DNA of 64,000 nucleotides, from NCBI RefSeq assembly GCF_900108485.1, contig NZ_FNXF01000013.1:62001-126000 (forward strand), given 5' to 3'. How positions within the stretch are numbered: position 1 is the stretch's first letter; every line of letters begins with the position of its first letter. Of the stretch, positions 43,302-53,271 are shown in pieces. Source of the DNA: Rheinheimera pacifica (GTDB lineage: Bacteria > Pseudomonadota > Gammaproteobacteria > Enterobacterales > Alteromonadaceae). A program made the position numbers and the translations under genes. A model generated the notes under the pieces. The model was not told the origin of the DNA and did not search any database. It saw only the letters and a list, made by a program, of their open reading frames with translations.

Positions 43302-45290
43302 TTAGCTGCATTGCAGTAACAGGCAGGCAAACACCACATTTTTATAGCCGTCACTTGTTTTATACTCGCGGTAGCCGTTAGTCGGTGCTATCGCCAGCAG
43401 ATAACACTGGCCATTTATATCACATTGCTCTGTTACGCTACCTTGCTGCGCCCTTTGGTATAACGCTGCTGGCAACGGTAAGCGGGTGCCAATTTGCCAG
43501 TTAGCATGGCTGGCAGAAATAATCTTACCTGCATGATCAATATAACAGGCACTATAGCCCGTTTTAATGTCGCCCTGCTCATTTTTGGGGAGAATATCGC
43601 TTAGCATTGCCCTGAATTGGGGCAGGCTGTCAAACACCAGGCCTATACCGCCAATAACCTGCTCTGGCTCTGTCGGGTGGAACAGTGCCGCATTGTAAAT
43701 ATAGGTAGCCTGCTGCTGATACAAGGCGCTGGGTACAAAAGTGCTGACGCTGTATTGCTGCGGCTGTGTCAGTTGCAGGCAACTGGCGGCACCGGTGCTA
43801 TCGTCAATTTTACTGATGCCGCTACCGGTAGTTGAAATGGCGACTAAATGCTGTGCCGTGTTGTACAGGTAAATAGTGTGATACACGGTATATAAGCTAT
43901 TGATGTAATTCAGCTCTGCTGATAACTGTTGCTGTTGTGCGGCATCTACAGGGTTTTGGGCTAAAGCCTGGCGAAAACTGGCATTTTGTGCCCACCAGCG
44001 GCAATCGTTTGCCCGCTCGTACAGGTTGCGATCCATAATATCAGCCGCCAGTTCTGCCAATGTAGTTAACTCCTGCAGCAGGCTGTGCATAATGGTGGCA
44101 CCCAGCTCGTCGATCGAAGACGAAAACACCTGATAAATATTCTGGCCAATGCCTCTGATGGCATTAAGCACCGGGATAAACTCTATAGCATCTTTGCGCG
44201 CTGCGGCAATTTCGCCGTTTAGCACGATTAAACTCAGTTCATCATTCACGTGCATGGACTCACGCTTGATGGCCAGCAACGCCGGGAACAGCTGGCCATC
44301 TGCCGTGCTGCCTGTGCTGTCGCTGTTTACCAAACTGGTGGCAAGCAGCTGCAGCGGTGTCCACATTTGTACCTGCCAGCCGGGGCCAAAATACTGCTGA
44401 TACCCGCGGCTGTTAGCAAAACTGACCAGATAGCTGTGTTGCTCGTGTTGTTGCAAATTCAGATAATTTGCCACGGCAGCCTTGGTTTGGGCGGGCAATT
44501 GCGCCGGACCAGAGCTAAAAGCTACTGTGCCGTCAGCATTCACCAGCGCTAAAATACTGTGTGGGTTTGCTACCAGTAATTTACTGAAAATGGTGTTTAG
44601 CTCATCTGCGATATTAAAACACAGGCACAACACGCCAAGCGGCTGGCCAGCATCACCGTATACTGGCTGTGAGTAAATCAGGCTTAAGCTTTTATCGGGC
44701 TGTAAATCACTATAGCGGCAGGTTTCGCTGTAATGGCTGCCACGCTCAAGGCTGTATTGCAGCAGCGGGTCGGCCGAGTGGGTTTGTTTATACTGCTGGT
44801 TTAGCCGCAGCATAATAGTGCCGTCCAGGCCTAGCAACACCACATCGTCATAGACAGAATAATTGGCGACATAATGCTGCAGGTGCTGGTGTAGCTTGCC
44901 ATGCAATTCAGCATCGGCCAGAGGCTGGGCCATAAAATGGCAAATTTGCTGATCTGTTGCCAGAAAGCCAATATCGGCAGTGCGTTCAAACAGGTTGCGG
45001 ATTAACACATCTATTGCCATCTGGCAGCAGGCTTTGTCGTGCAGCAGCACTTTTTTAGTTTGTTCCTGCAGCAGGTTATCAATCAGGGTATGTTGCAGCT
45101 GATTAAAGCGCCGCTTAGTGATATCCATACTGGTAAGAATGTCTGAGCCAAGGCGTAAACTGTTAATTTTGCCTATCAGGCTTACTTTTCCCCACCAATC
45201 GTCCAATTGTTGCAGTTTTTGCTCATGCTGCAGCACGCCTTGCATGCTGGCTTTAAGTATCGCTTTATGTCGTTCTACAAATAGCTGCAT
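43302..45290 (-). CDS. Soluble tandem PDC/Cache sensor protein
   Basis: The 662-residue protein has two related halves, each with a helix ending in an NL(F/Y)ERxxD motif (NLFERTADIGFLATD at about 96 and NLYERANDCRWWAQN at about 420) followed by a PAS-like Cache fold (DDVVLLGLDGTIMLRLNQQ; YHTIYLYNTAQHLVAIST). Between them lies a helical segment (IYQVFSSSIDELGATIMHS). I see no signal peptide, membrane helix or known output domain (no MCP tip, HAMP, kinase or GGDEF). Cache domains usually sense ligands outside the cell, so a soluble form without output is odd. It converges with the degenerate GGDEF gene. Confidence 0.7.
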   Translation of the reverse strand: MQLFVERHKAILKASMQGVLQHEQKLQQLDDWWGKVSLIGKINSLRLGSDILTSMDITKRRFNQLQHTLIDNLLQEQTKKVLLHDKACCQMAIDVLIRNLFERTADIGFLATDQQICHFMAQPLADAELHGKLHQHLQHYVANYSVYDDVVLLGLDGTIMLRLNQQYKQTHSADPLLQYSLERGSHYSETCRYSDLQPDKSLSLIYSQPVYGDAGQPLGVLCLCFNIADELNTIFSKLLVANPHSILALVNADGTVAFSSGPAQLPAQTKAAVANYLNLQQHEQHSYLVSFANSRGYQQYFGPGWQVQMWTPLQLLATSLVNSDSTGSTADGQLFPALLAIKRESMHVNDELSLIVLNGEIAAARKDAIEFIPVLNAIRGIGQNIYQVFSSSIDELGATIMHSLLQELTTLAELAADIMDRNLYERANDCRWWAQNASFRQALAQNPVDAAQQQQLSAELNYINSLYTVYHTIYLYNTAQHLVAISTTGSGISKIDDSTGAASCLQLTQPQQYSVSTFVPSALYQQQATYIYNAALFHPTEPEQVIGGIGLVFDSLPQFRAMLSDILPKNEQGDIKTGYSACYIDHAGKIISASHANWQIGTRLPLPAALYQRAQQGSVTEQCDINGQCYLLAIAPTNGYREYKTSDGYKNVVFACLLLQCS

Positions 45291-45400
45291 AACCAGTTAC
45301 TACTCCGGGCTTCTAGCCCTGTGGCTGTTCCTCATGATTTTATGCAAACTATCTGCCAGAGTTAAATCAGTAGGGGCCCGGCCAAGCCCCTGTGACGGTG

Positions 45401-47320
45401 TTACAGGTATTGCTGCAGAAACTTAAGATAAGCCTGCTGGGCGGTAATGCGGTTACTCTTTTTCAAAAAACCGTGGCCTTCGTCCGGAAATAGCACATAT
45501 TCTACCGGTACGTTATTAGCACGAATGGCGGCGACCATTTCATCGCTTTCTACCTGCAGTACCCGCGGATCGTTAGCGCCTTGCACCACCAGCACCGGTT
45601 TTTTCACTTTATCAGCGTGAAACAGTGGTGAAATACGGCGTAAGCGTTCGCCGTCTACCGCCGGATCGCCAAGCTCCGCATATAACGATTCACGAAATGC
45701 TTCCCACCATGGCGGAATGCTTTCCAGCGTGCGTACCCAGTTGGTTACACCAAAAATATTAATACCCAGCTTAAACTCGTCGGTAAAGGCCATGGCGGCC
45801 ATAGTCAGGTAGCCGCCATAGCTGCCGCCCATCACGCCGATACGATCGGTGGCCACCCAGTCGAGGCTTTGCAGGTACTTTTTGCCATAGACGATGTCTT
45901 GTAAATCGTCTTCGCCGTGGCGTAAATCGTCCAGATGAAAGAAGGTTTTGCCATAACCAGAAGAGCCGCGGTTATTCACCGCTAACACTGCATAACCCTG
46001 GTTTACCAGATGCTGAACAACAGGGCTGTAGCCGGTGCGTGACTGGCCGCCTGGGCCGCCGTGGATCCAAATCAGAGCCGGTACTTTTGCTGTGGCGCTG
46101 GCTTGCTTTGGTTGATACAGCAATGCCGGTATGGTTAAGTCATCAAAGCTGTTGTACCGCACGACACGGCTTTGCACCAGATTGCTTTCATCAATACTGC
46201 TGTCCAGTGCCTGGGTTAAGCGCTGAGCCTGGCTATCGCCCAGTTTCCAGACATATAAATTAGACGGGCTGTTGTCGGCATTGAGGTAAAAGCTCAGGTA
46301 CTGGCTGTCGGCCGAAAAGGTTACGCCACGTAAATCGCCCGCTGGCAATGGCGGTAATTGCAGGCTTTGGCCGCTTTGTTGCTCAGTAATGCTGATGACG
46401 GTAGAGGCATCGGCATTAATACCCTGTACCTGATATTTCTTGTCATCACTGAAGTAAATAAAGCTGATATCCCAGTCGGCGCGGCTGTAAGGGCTGGTTT
46501 CACCATTGGTAAGGTTATAGCTGTAGGCGGCAACAAACTCGCTGTTACCGTCGGTGCCAAACAGCAGGGTGCTGCTATCCGGGGTAAAGCCATATACGTT
46601 ATGTGAAACATTACCGTCATGCTCTGTTAGTAGCGTGGCGCTGGGTTCTTTTGCCTGTAAGTCGATTAAATACAGGTTGTTATCGGCGTTGTTGCGCTCT
46701 TTACTTAATGCCAGATAACGGCCGTTTTTACTGACAGCATCAATGCTGTAACCGTCGTTGTTTTCGTATATCAGTGTGCGGCTGTAGTCGGTGCCGTTGT
46801 AGTGATATAAATCGAAAAACCGCGCGTCGCGCTCATTGCTGGTAATAAAAAAACTGCCATCGTCATGCCAGCCGGCAAAAGCGGCTTTTAGTTTGTCGCC
46901 GGGGGTAAGGTCATGCACTGTGCCATCAAGTTCGCGCAGATAAATATGATTTAGCTCGTTGCCACCCTGATCTGCGGTATACAGCAAGCGATCATCATTC
47001 GGAAACCAGCTAACGGGAAAGGCCGGGTCGCTATCCGACTGCGTTAACGGTTGCCAGTCTTTGCCGTCCAGACTAACCCGGTACAGGTTAAACACGCCGC
47101 TTTCATCGGACGCGACCAGCAGGGCGCTGGCATTATGGTTAATGTCGTTGCCCAGGTAAGTTTTAGTAGCAAAAAATTGCTCGGCGCTGTACTGCGGTAT
47201 GGTGGTACTTACGCTTGGTTCGGCAGTATTGCTGGCGGCAACAGTGGTGGGTGGCGCTTTATCGCAGCCGGTTAATATAACCGAGCTTAACAGCAGGGCG
47301 AGGGTAAGACGCGATAGCAT
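45401..47320 (-). CDS. S9 family peptidase, lipoprotein
   Basis: The 639-residue protein has a lipoprotein signal ([15 protein letters not shown]), an N-terminal beta-propeller (repeats such as [22 protein letters not shown]) and a C-terminal prolyl-oligopeptidase domain. The catalytic Ser is in [12 protein letters not shown], the Asp in [11 protein letters not shown] and the His in [21 protein letters not shown] forms the oxyanion region. It resembles dipeptidyl or acylaminoacyl peptidases that degrade peptides in the periplasm or at the cell surface. It stands alone and is followed on the minus strand by the Cache protein gene. Confidence 0.92.
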   Translation of the reverse strand: MLSRLTLALLLSSVILTGCDKAPPTTVAASNTAEPSVSTTIPQYSAEQFFATKTYLGNDINHNASALLVASDESGVFNLYRVSLDGKDWQPLTQSDSDPAFPVSWFPNDDRLLYTADQGGNELNHIYLRELDGTVHDLTPGDKLKAAFAGWHDDGSFFITSNERDARFFDLYHYNGTDYSRTLIYENNDGYSIDAVSKNGRYLALSKERNNADNNLYLIDLQAKEPSATLLTEHDGNVSHNVYGFTPDSSTLLFGTDGNSEFVAAYSYNLTNGETSPYSRADWDISFIYFSDDKKYQVQGINADASTVISITEQQSGQSLQLPPLPAGDLRGVTFSADSQYLSFYLNADNSPSNLYVWKLGDSQAQRLTQALDSSIDESNLVQSRVVRYNSFDDLTIPALLYQPKQASATAKVPALIWIHGGPGGQSRTGYSPVVQHLVNQGYAVLAVNNRGSSGYGKTFFHLDDLRHGEDDLQDIVYGKKYLQSLDWVATDRIGVMGGSYGGYLTMAAMAFTDEFKLGINIFGVTNWVRTLESIPPWWEAFRESLYAELGDPAVDGERLRRISPLFHADKVKKPVLVVQGANDPRVLQVESDEMVAAIRANNVPVEYVLFPDEGHGFLKKSNRITAQQAYLKFLQQYL

Positions 47321-47450
47321 GATAATGTCCTTATGTCGGGGTAAAACACTAAGTCGCGACTGCCTGCTCTGCGACGGCTTGTAATGCCGGTAACCGGCTG
47401 ATGTAATAAAATTGAGCTAACAAAATTGAGCTAACAAAACTCAGCTAAAG

Positions 47451-47699
47451 CTAGCGTAAAAACTTCTGCACATAAGAGCAGCTGGCCTGCAGCTGATACT
47501 GCTGTGCTTTAGCCCATGCCAGACCGTGGCGTACCAGTTTTTCTGCCAGCCCTTTGCCCCGAAACGCCGGAGGGACAAAGGTATGATGGAAATTAATCTG
47601 GTTGCCGGTTAACTGGTAGTCCAGCACGGCCTCTGCACCATCGAGGGTCATAACAAAACGCTGCTGCTGTGGCTGATGTACTATAGTGGCCTCTGTCAT
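47451..47699 (-). CDS. Short GNAT-like N-acetyltransferase (YjdJ type)
   Basis: The 82-residue protein is a minimal GNAT fold of the Gcn5-related N-acetyltransferase-like family. It shows FHHTFVPPAFRGKGLAEKLVRHGLAWA, where RGKGLAEKL is the acetyl-CoA pyrophosphate loop, and ASCSYVQKFL. It is much shorter than full GNAT enzymes, as is normal for this subfamily. Its substrate is unknown. The start overlaps the stop of the upstream small gene by 4 bases, so the two are probably translated together. Confidence 0.85.
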   Translation of the reverse strand: MTEATIVHQPQQQRFVMTLDGAEAVLDYQLTGNQINFHHTFVPPAFRGKGLAEKLVRHGLAWAKAQQYQLQASCSYVQKFLR

Positions 47700-47962
47700 G
47701 CGTCTTCTCCCAGCCAGGGGGTTTGTGGTAATTGCGCCAGATGGGCGGCATAGCGCTCTAAATTAAAGCTTTGCTGATGTTCAATCACATCAATCATTTC
47801 AGGTGCTAAGGCGCAGGCGATCAGCTCAACCGCTTCTTCCCGGCTGTGGCCGGTCATGCGCAGGCGCATTAAGGTTTCGGTTACTTGTTTCGGGTAATTG
47901 TCAGCCAGCTGGTTTTCTACCACTTCAAACAGCATGGCTTGATCGAGCAGTTCTTCGCTCAT
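47696..47962 (-). CDS. Small conserved acidic protein of unknown function
   Basis: The start at 47962 (MSEELLDQAMLFEVV) gives 88 residues; a longer frame from 47989 seems less likely. The protein is helical and acidic, with PKQVTETLMRLRMTGHSREEAVELIACALAPEMIDV, a pattern that I associate with small uncharacterised proteobacterial proteins but cannot name. There is no signal peptide or membrane helix. The following GNAT-like gene overlaps by 4 bases. Confidence 0.65.
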   Translation of the reverse strand: MSEELLDQAMLFEVVENQLADNYPKQVTETLMRLRMTGHSREEAVELIACALAPEMIDVIEHQQSFNLERYAAHLAQLPQTPWLGEDA

Positions 47963-48123
47963 AAAGGCCTCAGTATTGCATTTGTGCATTGTATTGTAGT
48001 TGCGCCAGTATGGAATATCTGCAGGCGCTTGCCAATCGGCTGCGGAAAAAAGCTTACGCCAGATAGTATTTAGCTGTGGCTTTGGCTAAGCTGGGGCGCT
48101 CTGCAGTTTGAATTAAGAACACT

Positions 48124-49365
48124 ATGCAACAGGAAAATTATGGCTGGCGCGGCCGTATGCAGGCGCTTGGCCCCGGTATTTTAATGGCTACGGCGGCTAT
48201 TGGTGGTTCGCACCTGGTGGCGTCTACGCAATCGGGGGCCTTATTTGGCTGGCAGCTGGCCTGGCTGATTTTGCTGGTTAATGTGCTGAAGTATCCGTTT
48301 TTCCGTTTTGGTGTCGAATACACGCTAACCCGTAAAGAAAGCCTGCTGGTGGGGTATCAGCGTAAGGGCCGCGGTTATTTTTACAGTTTTATTGTGCTGA
48401 ATATTATTGCTGCCGTGGTCAATACCGCCGGGGTACTGCTGCTAACCGCCAGCCTGTTGCAATATGCGTTGCCGGGTAATTTGTCGGTTACCTTGTTGTG
48501 CTGGGGCATACTGGCGGCCTGTTTGCTGATTTTGCTGCTGGGCCATTACAAAGCGCTGGATAATGTGTCGAAGCTGATTATGATACTGCTGACATTTACC
48601 ACGCTGATTGCTGTGGTAATAGCCTGGTACAATGGTGCTCAGGCACCGCAGGACTATGTTGGCCCTTCGCCCTGGACACTGGCCAGCCTGGGCTTTTTGG
48701 TAGCGCTGATGGGCTGGATGCCGGCACCGATAGAAATATCGGCCATCAGCTCGCTGTGGTTAAAAGCCAAACAACGCCATACCCATATAACCCGCGCCCA
48801 GGGCCTGTTTGATTTTAATCTGGGTTATTGGCTCACCGCCGCTCTGGCACTGGTGTTTTTATCTCTGGGTGCTTTGGTGCAATACGGTAGCGAGCAACCT
48901 ATTGCGCTGGCAGGCAGCGCCTTTGCCCAGCAGTTAATGAATATGTATGCCAGCACCATTGGCGATTGGGCACGGCCGCTGGTAGCGCTAATTGCCTTCT
49001 TATGTATGTTTGGCACCACCATTACCGTGCTGGACGGTTACGCCCGCACTTTGCATGCCTCTTTTGCCCAACTGGGCTGGATTAAACACCCGGCGGCGCT
49101 GAATTACTGGCTGATAGCTCAGGCCGCTTGCGGTATGGCAATGATCCTGTTTTTTAAAGCTGCTCTGGCACCTATGTTAACTTTTGCCATGACATTGGCA
49201 TTTTTAACCACACCGGTATTTGCCTGGTTAAATTACAGCCTGATGCGCGGAGACGGTGCCATAGTGCTGAGCTGGCCGCTGCGGCTACTTAGCTGGGCCG
49301 GTTTATTCTATCTGAGTGGTTTTTCATTGCTGTTTTTGGGCTGGTACAGTGGCTTACTGGGTTAA
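48124..49365 (+). CDS. Nramp-like transporter with altered metal-site motifs
   Basis: The 413-residue protein has about eleven helices and the Nramp/LeuT-type layout (start: GPGILMATAAIGGSH). In canonical Nramp proteins the first helix carries DPGN and the sixth carries MPH. Here the first reads AIGGSH and the sixth reads GWMPAPIE, so the Asp, Asn and His ligand positions are changed. Relatives with such changes transport other ions (for example magnesium in the NRMT group) or have unknown cargo. No manganese riboswitch or metal-box is visible upstream. It lies 16 bases before an antiporter gene on the same strand. Confidence 0.8.
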   Translation: MQQENYGWRGRMQALGPGILMATAAIGGSHLVASTQSGALFGWQLAWLILLVNVLKYPFFRFGVEYTLTRKESLLVGYQRKGRGYFYSFIVLNIIAAVVNTAGVLLLTASLLQYALPGNLSVTLLCWGILAACLLILLLGHYKALDNVSKLIMILLTFTTLIAVVIAWYNGAQAPQDYVGPSPWTLASLGFLVALMGWMPAPIEISAISSLWLKAKQRHTHITRAQGLFDFNLGYWLTAALALVFLSLGALVQYGSEQPIALAGSAFAQQLMNMYASTIGDWARPLVALIAFLCMFGTTITVLDGYARTLHASFAQLGWIKHPAALNYWLIAQAACGMAMILFFKAALAPMLTFAMTLAFLTTPVFAWLNYSLMRGDGAIVLSWPLRLLSWAGLFYLSGFSLLFLGWYSGLLG

Positions 49366-49381
49366 CTGAAGGGGCTGGCCA

Positions 49382-50626
49382 ATGGGGTTTAGTACAGTGT
49401 TGTTGTTTCTGTTACAACTGCTGCTGATTTTACTGGCTGCGCAGCTTATGGGGCGATTGGCCCGCTTTATTGGCCAGCCCAAAGTAGTGGGTGAGATGAT
49501 TGCCGGTGTGCTGCTGGGGCCGTCGTTATTTGGCTGGCTGGCGCCACAGTTGCAGCAAAGCATTTTTACCGCCGACACCCGCAGCTGGCTGTACTTTGGC
49601 GCCCAGCTTGGTGTGGGCTTGTATATGTTTCTGGTCGGGCTGGAATTTAACACCCGGCTGTTTAAACATCATGCAAAAAGCGCAGTCAGCGTATCCTTAG
49701 CCGGTATGTTAGTGCCTTTTGCCTGTGCCGCCTTGCTGTGTTTATGGCTTACCGATACGCCTGGGCTGTTTGCGGCCGATATTTCTTATTTTAACGCCGC
49801 CTTATTTATGGGTGCTGCCATTGCTATTACGGCCTTTCCGATGCTGGCGCGCATTATTTATGAGCGTGGTTTAGCCGGTACACCACTGGGCACCATGGCG
49901 CTGGCAGCCGGTGCCATCGACGATGCCGCTGCCTGGCTGGTGCTGGCTTTTGTGCTTGCCAGCTTTGGCGGTGGCACTGAGTTGCTGTTTAAAGCGCTGC
50001 TGGGGGGCGGTTTATATGCGTTTATCATGCTAACCCGGGTACGGCGCTGGCTGCAGCCGCTGGCGGATAATATCGCCCGCAATAACCATATGAGTTATGT
50101 GCAGTTTATTGGCATTATGCTGTTATTTGCCGTGTCGGCTTACAGCATGGATTGGGTCGGCCTGCATGCGGTATTCGGCGGCTTTTTACTGGGTATTGCT
50201 ATGCCACGCGGCGTAATAGTGGAGCAACTGCGTAAGCGGCTGGAAAAATTCACTATTTTGCTATTGCTGCCAATGTTTTTTACCTATTCCGGCCTGAATA
50301 CACAACTGGATGTGCTGGGTTCATGGCAGGTATTATCGGTAGCGCTGGCGGTGCTGGCTGTTTCTGTATTTGCCAAAGGCGTGGCCTGTTGGGCGGCAGC
50401 CCGGCTAAATGGTGCAGATAACCGCACGGCTATGGCCATAGGCGCACTAATGAATGCGCGCGGCCTGATGGAGCTGATTATTATTAATATCGCGCTAAGT
50501 TATGGCGTTATCCAGCCGGCGTTATTTTCGATTATGGTGGTAATGGCGATAGTCACCACGCTGATGGCATCACCATTATTCCAGTGGGTATACGGCAGGC
50601 ATCAGCCAAAACCAACGGCAATCTGA
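49382..50626 (+). CDS. CPA2-type cation:proton antiporter
   Basis: The 414-residue membrane protein is a KefB/KefC-like antiporter without the C-terminal RCK regulatory domain. It has IGQPKVVGEMIAGVLLGPSLFGWLAP near the start, the middle helix with LAAGAIDDAAAWLVLAFVLAS (the DD pair typical of CPA2 ion binding) and a late GALMNARGLMELI box. It should exchange K+ or Na+ for H+ at the inner membrane. The Nramp-like gene ends 16 bases upstream, so the two may share a transcript. A long hairpin overlaps its stop. Confidence 0.88.
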   Translation: MGFSTVLLFLLQLLLILLAAQLMGRLARFIGQPKVVGEMIAGVLLGPSLFGWLAPQLQQSIFTADTRSWLYFGAQLGVGLYMFLVGLEFNTRLFKHHAKSAVSVSLAGMLVPFACAALLCLWLTDTPGLFAADISYFNAALFMGAAIAITAFPMLARIIYERGLAGTPLGTMALAAGAIDDAAAWLVLAFVLASFGGGTELLFKALLGGGLYAFIMLTRVRRWLQPLADNIARNNHMSYVQFIGIMLLFAVSAYSMDWVGLHAVFGGFLLGIAMPRGVIVEQLRKRLEKFTILLLLPMFFTYSGLNTQLDVLGSWQVLSVALAVLAVSVFAKGVACWAAARLNGADNRTAMAIGALMNARGLMELIIINIALSYGVIQPALFSIMVVMAIVTTLMASPLFQWVYGRHQPKPTAI

Positions 50627-50639
50627 AGTTGCCGTTGGT
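50611..50639. terminator. Hairpin between convergent antiporter and ilvH genes
   Basis: A perfect 11-bp stem (ACCAACGGCAA and its complement) surrounds a 7-base loop that includes the antiporter stop codon. No T-run follows on the plus strand and only three T residues on the minus strand, so it may act as a weak terminator or mRNA end. Confidence 0.5.
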
Positions 50640-50658
50640 GCATGATGCCAGTTAAAAA

Positions 50659-51150
50659 CTACAACGCCAGCGTTTTTTCGCCGCGGGCAATGCCCGAAGC
50701 GCCGCTGCGCACTACTTCCATTATTGGCGTAGTGCCCAGCGCCTGGATAAAGGCATCCAGTTTGTCGCTGGTGCCGACCAGCTGAATGGTGTAGGTGGCC
50801 GGGGTTACGTCGATAATCTGGCCGCGGAAAATATCGGCACAGCGTTTTACTTCTTCACGCTGGTTGCCGCTGGCTTTTACTTTTACCAGCATCAGTTCGC
50901 GCTCAATATGTGCTGCCTCGCTGATATCTGACACCTTTACCACTTCAATCAGTTTGTGCAGTTGCTTACTGATTTGCTCTATCACCTGATCATTGCCATG
51001 GGTTACCAGGGTTAAGCGTGACAGGGTTGGATCTTCGGTGGCGGCCACATTTAGTGAGTCAATGTTATAGCCACGCTGGGCAAACAGGCCAACTAAACGG
51101 GCTAAAGCGCCGGATTCGTTTTCCAGCAGAACAGAAATAATATGCCGCAT
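50659..51150 (-). CDS. ilvH: Acetolactate synthase small (regulatory) subunit
   Basis: The 163-residue protein has an N-terminal ACT domain (ISVLLENESGALARLVGLFAQRGYNIDSL) and the C-terminal small-subunit domain (DIFRGQIIDVTPATYTIQLVGTSDKLDAF). It binds valine and raises the activity of the catalytic subunit. Length and sequence match the IlvH type. It starts one base after the stop of the large-subunit gene, so the pair is one operon (ilvIH order). Confidence 0.95.
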   Translation of the reverse strand: MRHIISVLLENESGALARLVGLFAQRGYNIDSLNVAATEDPTLSRLTLVTHGNDQVIEQISKQLHKLIEVVKVSDISEAAHIERELMLVKVKASGNQREEVKRCADIFRGQIIDVTPATYTIQLVGTSDKLDAFIQALGTTPIMEVVRSGASGIARGEKTLAL

Positions 51151-51151
51151 G

Positions 51152-52921
51152 TTAAGTCCTCTCTGTTTTGCTTAAAAACATATCGTTCATGGCGCCACCC
51201 GGCACCTGCATCGGGTAAACGTGCTCTTTCGGGTCGATATGAATATCTAAAAACACCAGGCGGTCTTTTAATGCAAAGGCGCGCTCCAATGCTGGTTGCA
51301 GTTCTTCCGGTGTGGTAACACGAATGCCAACATGGCCATAAGCCTCAGCCAGTTTGACAAAATCGGGCAGCGAATCCATGTACGAGCTGGCGTAGCGCGA
51401 CTCGTAATTCATATCCTGCCACTGTTTAACCATGCCTAAATAGCCGTTATTCAGGTTAATAATTTTTACGCCTAAACCATATTGCTTACAGGTAGACAGC
51501 TCCTGAATATTCATCTGAATAGAGCCCTCGCCGGTAACGCAGACAACATCGGCATCGGGGTAATTCAGCTTTACACCCATCGCGGCCGGCAGGCCAAAGC
51601 CCATGGTGCCAAGGCCACCGGAGTTGATCCAGCGGTTGGGCTTATTGAACTTGTAATATTGCGCGGCAAACATCTGGTGCTGGCCTACGTCACTGCAAAC
51701 ATAAGCTTCGCCTTTGGTGATTTTACTTAGCTGCTCAATCACATATTGTGGTTTTAACAGCGGTGCTGTGGTGTCGTAGCGGCCACCGTGTACAGTGCGC
51801 CATTGTTCTATTTGTTGCCACCAGAGCTCCAGCGCGGCGCTGTCTAACTTTTTCTTTTTTTGCTTCAGCAGGGCCAGCATATCGGTCAGTACCGGCTGTA
51901 CTAAGCCAACGATAGGAATATGGGTATTAATGGTTTTACTGATACTGGCCGGGTCGATATCAATATGAATAATGGTGGCATCCGGGCAGAATTTTTTCGT
52001 GTTATTGGTTACGCGATCGTCAAAGCGGGCACCTACTGCCAGAATCACATCGGCATGGTGCATGGTCTGGTTGGCCTCATAGCTGCCGTGCATACCCAGC
52101 ATACCGACAAACTGTTTATCGTCGGCCGGATAGGCGCCTAAACCCATCAGAGTATTGGTTACCGGCAGGTTTAGCAGCTGGGCCAGTTCGGTCAGTTCGT
52201 TTGATGCGCCACCCATAATTACACCGCCACCGGCATATAGAATCGGCTTTTTCGCTGCCAGCAATGCTGTAACGGCTTTTTTAATCTGGCCGCTGTGGCC
52301 CTGCTGCTTTGGCTGATATGAGCGCAGGTTAATCTCGGCAGGGTAGTGATACGCAAATGTCTGGTTTGGCATGGTCATATCTTTAGGGATATCCAGCACC
52401 ACCGGGCCTGGCCGGCCGGTTTGCGCGATATGAAAGGCCTTTTTAATTAAATAGGGAATATCTTCAGGCCGGCGTACAGACATATTGTGCTTACAAATCG
52501 GCCGCGAGATACCCAGCATGTCGGTTTCCTGAAATGCATCACCGCCAATTAGGTGGCTCATTACCTGGCCGGTTAGCACCACCATTGGAATAGAATCCAT
52601 ATAAGCAGTAGCAATACCGGTTACTGCATTGGTGGCGCCGGGGCCGGAGGTTACCAGCACGACACCGGCTTTGCCACTGGCACGGGCGTAAGCATCGGCC
52701 ATATGGGTAGCGGCTTGTTCATGTCGTACTAAGACATGCTTAACTTTATTTTGCTGAAACAGTGCATCGTAAATATGTAATACAGCGCCACCCGGATAAC
52801 CGTACAGGTATTCGACACCCTCATCGGCTAGGGCACGTATTACCATGGCGGCACCGGATAACATTTCTGTTGCTCTGGTGGAGTCGGCTGACTTATCGTC
52901 TGGCTGGGTTTGGCTGGTCAT
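51152..52921 (-). CDS. ilvI: Acetolactate synthase large subunit
   Basis: The 589-residue thiamine diphosphate enzyme condenses pyruvate with pyruvate or 2-oxobutyrate, the first common step of valine, leucine and isoleucine synthesis. The activating Glu is in [20 protein letters not shown], and the ThDP motif is [29 protein letters not shown]. Also seen are [13 protein letters not shown] and [17 protein letters not shown]. It begins with a short Gln/Ser/Asp-rich leader ([16 protein letters not shown]). Pairing with ilvH suggests the valine-sensitive IlvI type. Confidence 0.95.
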   Translation of the reverse strand: MTSQTQPDDKSADSTRATEMLSGAAMVIRALADEGVEYLYGYPGGAVLHIYDALFQQNKVKHVLVRHEQAATHMADAYARASGKAGVVLVTSGPGATNAVTGIATAYMDSIPMVVLTGQVMSHLIGGDAFQETDMLGISRPICKHNMSVRRPEDIPYLIKKAFHIAQTGRPGPVVLDIPKDMTMPNQTFAYHYPAEINLRSYQPKQQGHSGQIKKAVTALLAAKKPILYAGGGVIMGGASNELTELAQLLNLPVTNTLMGLGAYPADDKQFVGMLGMHGSYEANQTMHHADVILAVGARFDDRVTNNTKKFCPDATIIHIDIDPASISKTINTHIPIVGLVQPVLTDMLALLKQKKKKLDSAALELWWQQIEQWRTVHGGRYDTTAPLLKPQYVIEQLSKITKGEAYVCSDVGQHQMFAAQYYKFNKPNRWINSGGLGTMGFGLPAAMGVKLNYPDADVVCVTGEGSIQMNIQELSTCKQYGLGVKIINLNNGYLGMVKQWQDMNYESRYASSYMDSLPDFVKLAEAYGHVGIRVTTPEELQPALERAFALKDRLVFLDIHIDPKEHVYPMQVPGGAMNDMFLSKTERT

Positions 52922-53271
52922 TATGCTATCTCATAGTTTGCTGTGGCAAATACAACACGCCACGGCTTTGCAGGCAAAGACGCGGGTGAATTTTCCTAAA
53001 GCAGCCAAAGGCCGCTTTAATGCTGTGTGCTACGTGGACTGGTTAAACAGGATAAGCTGTTAAACTCAAACTATGGCGCTATGGTTATTTGCTGCTGAGC
53101 AGTCATTTTTGTGCGCTATATTAATTTACGTGATAGACGGCCGGATGTCGATGCTTTTTTCCGTCGTTTTAGCGGCTATTGTCAGCACTTACAAGGCTTG
53201 CAAAGCCACGGCTGTGCCCACATAGTAAGACACAATTGAATTTTGATCTGCCAGCACAGGATTTTTGTTTT
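52922..53271. other. Divergent gap between ilvI and the cnoX-like gene, no gene seen
   Basis: About 350 bases separate the two starts. I find no convincing small gene, leader peptide rich in branched-chain residues, riboswitch or strong terminator. The upstream in-frame extension of the cnoX-like gene (from 53179) lacks a ribosome site and is probably not translated. The promoters of both genes must lie here. Confidence 0.5.

Noticed and set aside
45373..45395. Terminator after the S9 peptidase gene
   Set aside because: The AGGGGC/GCCCCT stem has no T-run in either direction.
47990..48123. A manganese riboswitch or metal box before the Nramp-like gene
   Set aside because: No conserved yybP-ykoY core or regulator palindrome could be seen.
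53105..53120. A sixth TGYGSG operator before the cnoX-like gene
   Set aside because: Only the left half TGTGCG is present; the right half is ATTAAT, with no dyad.
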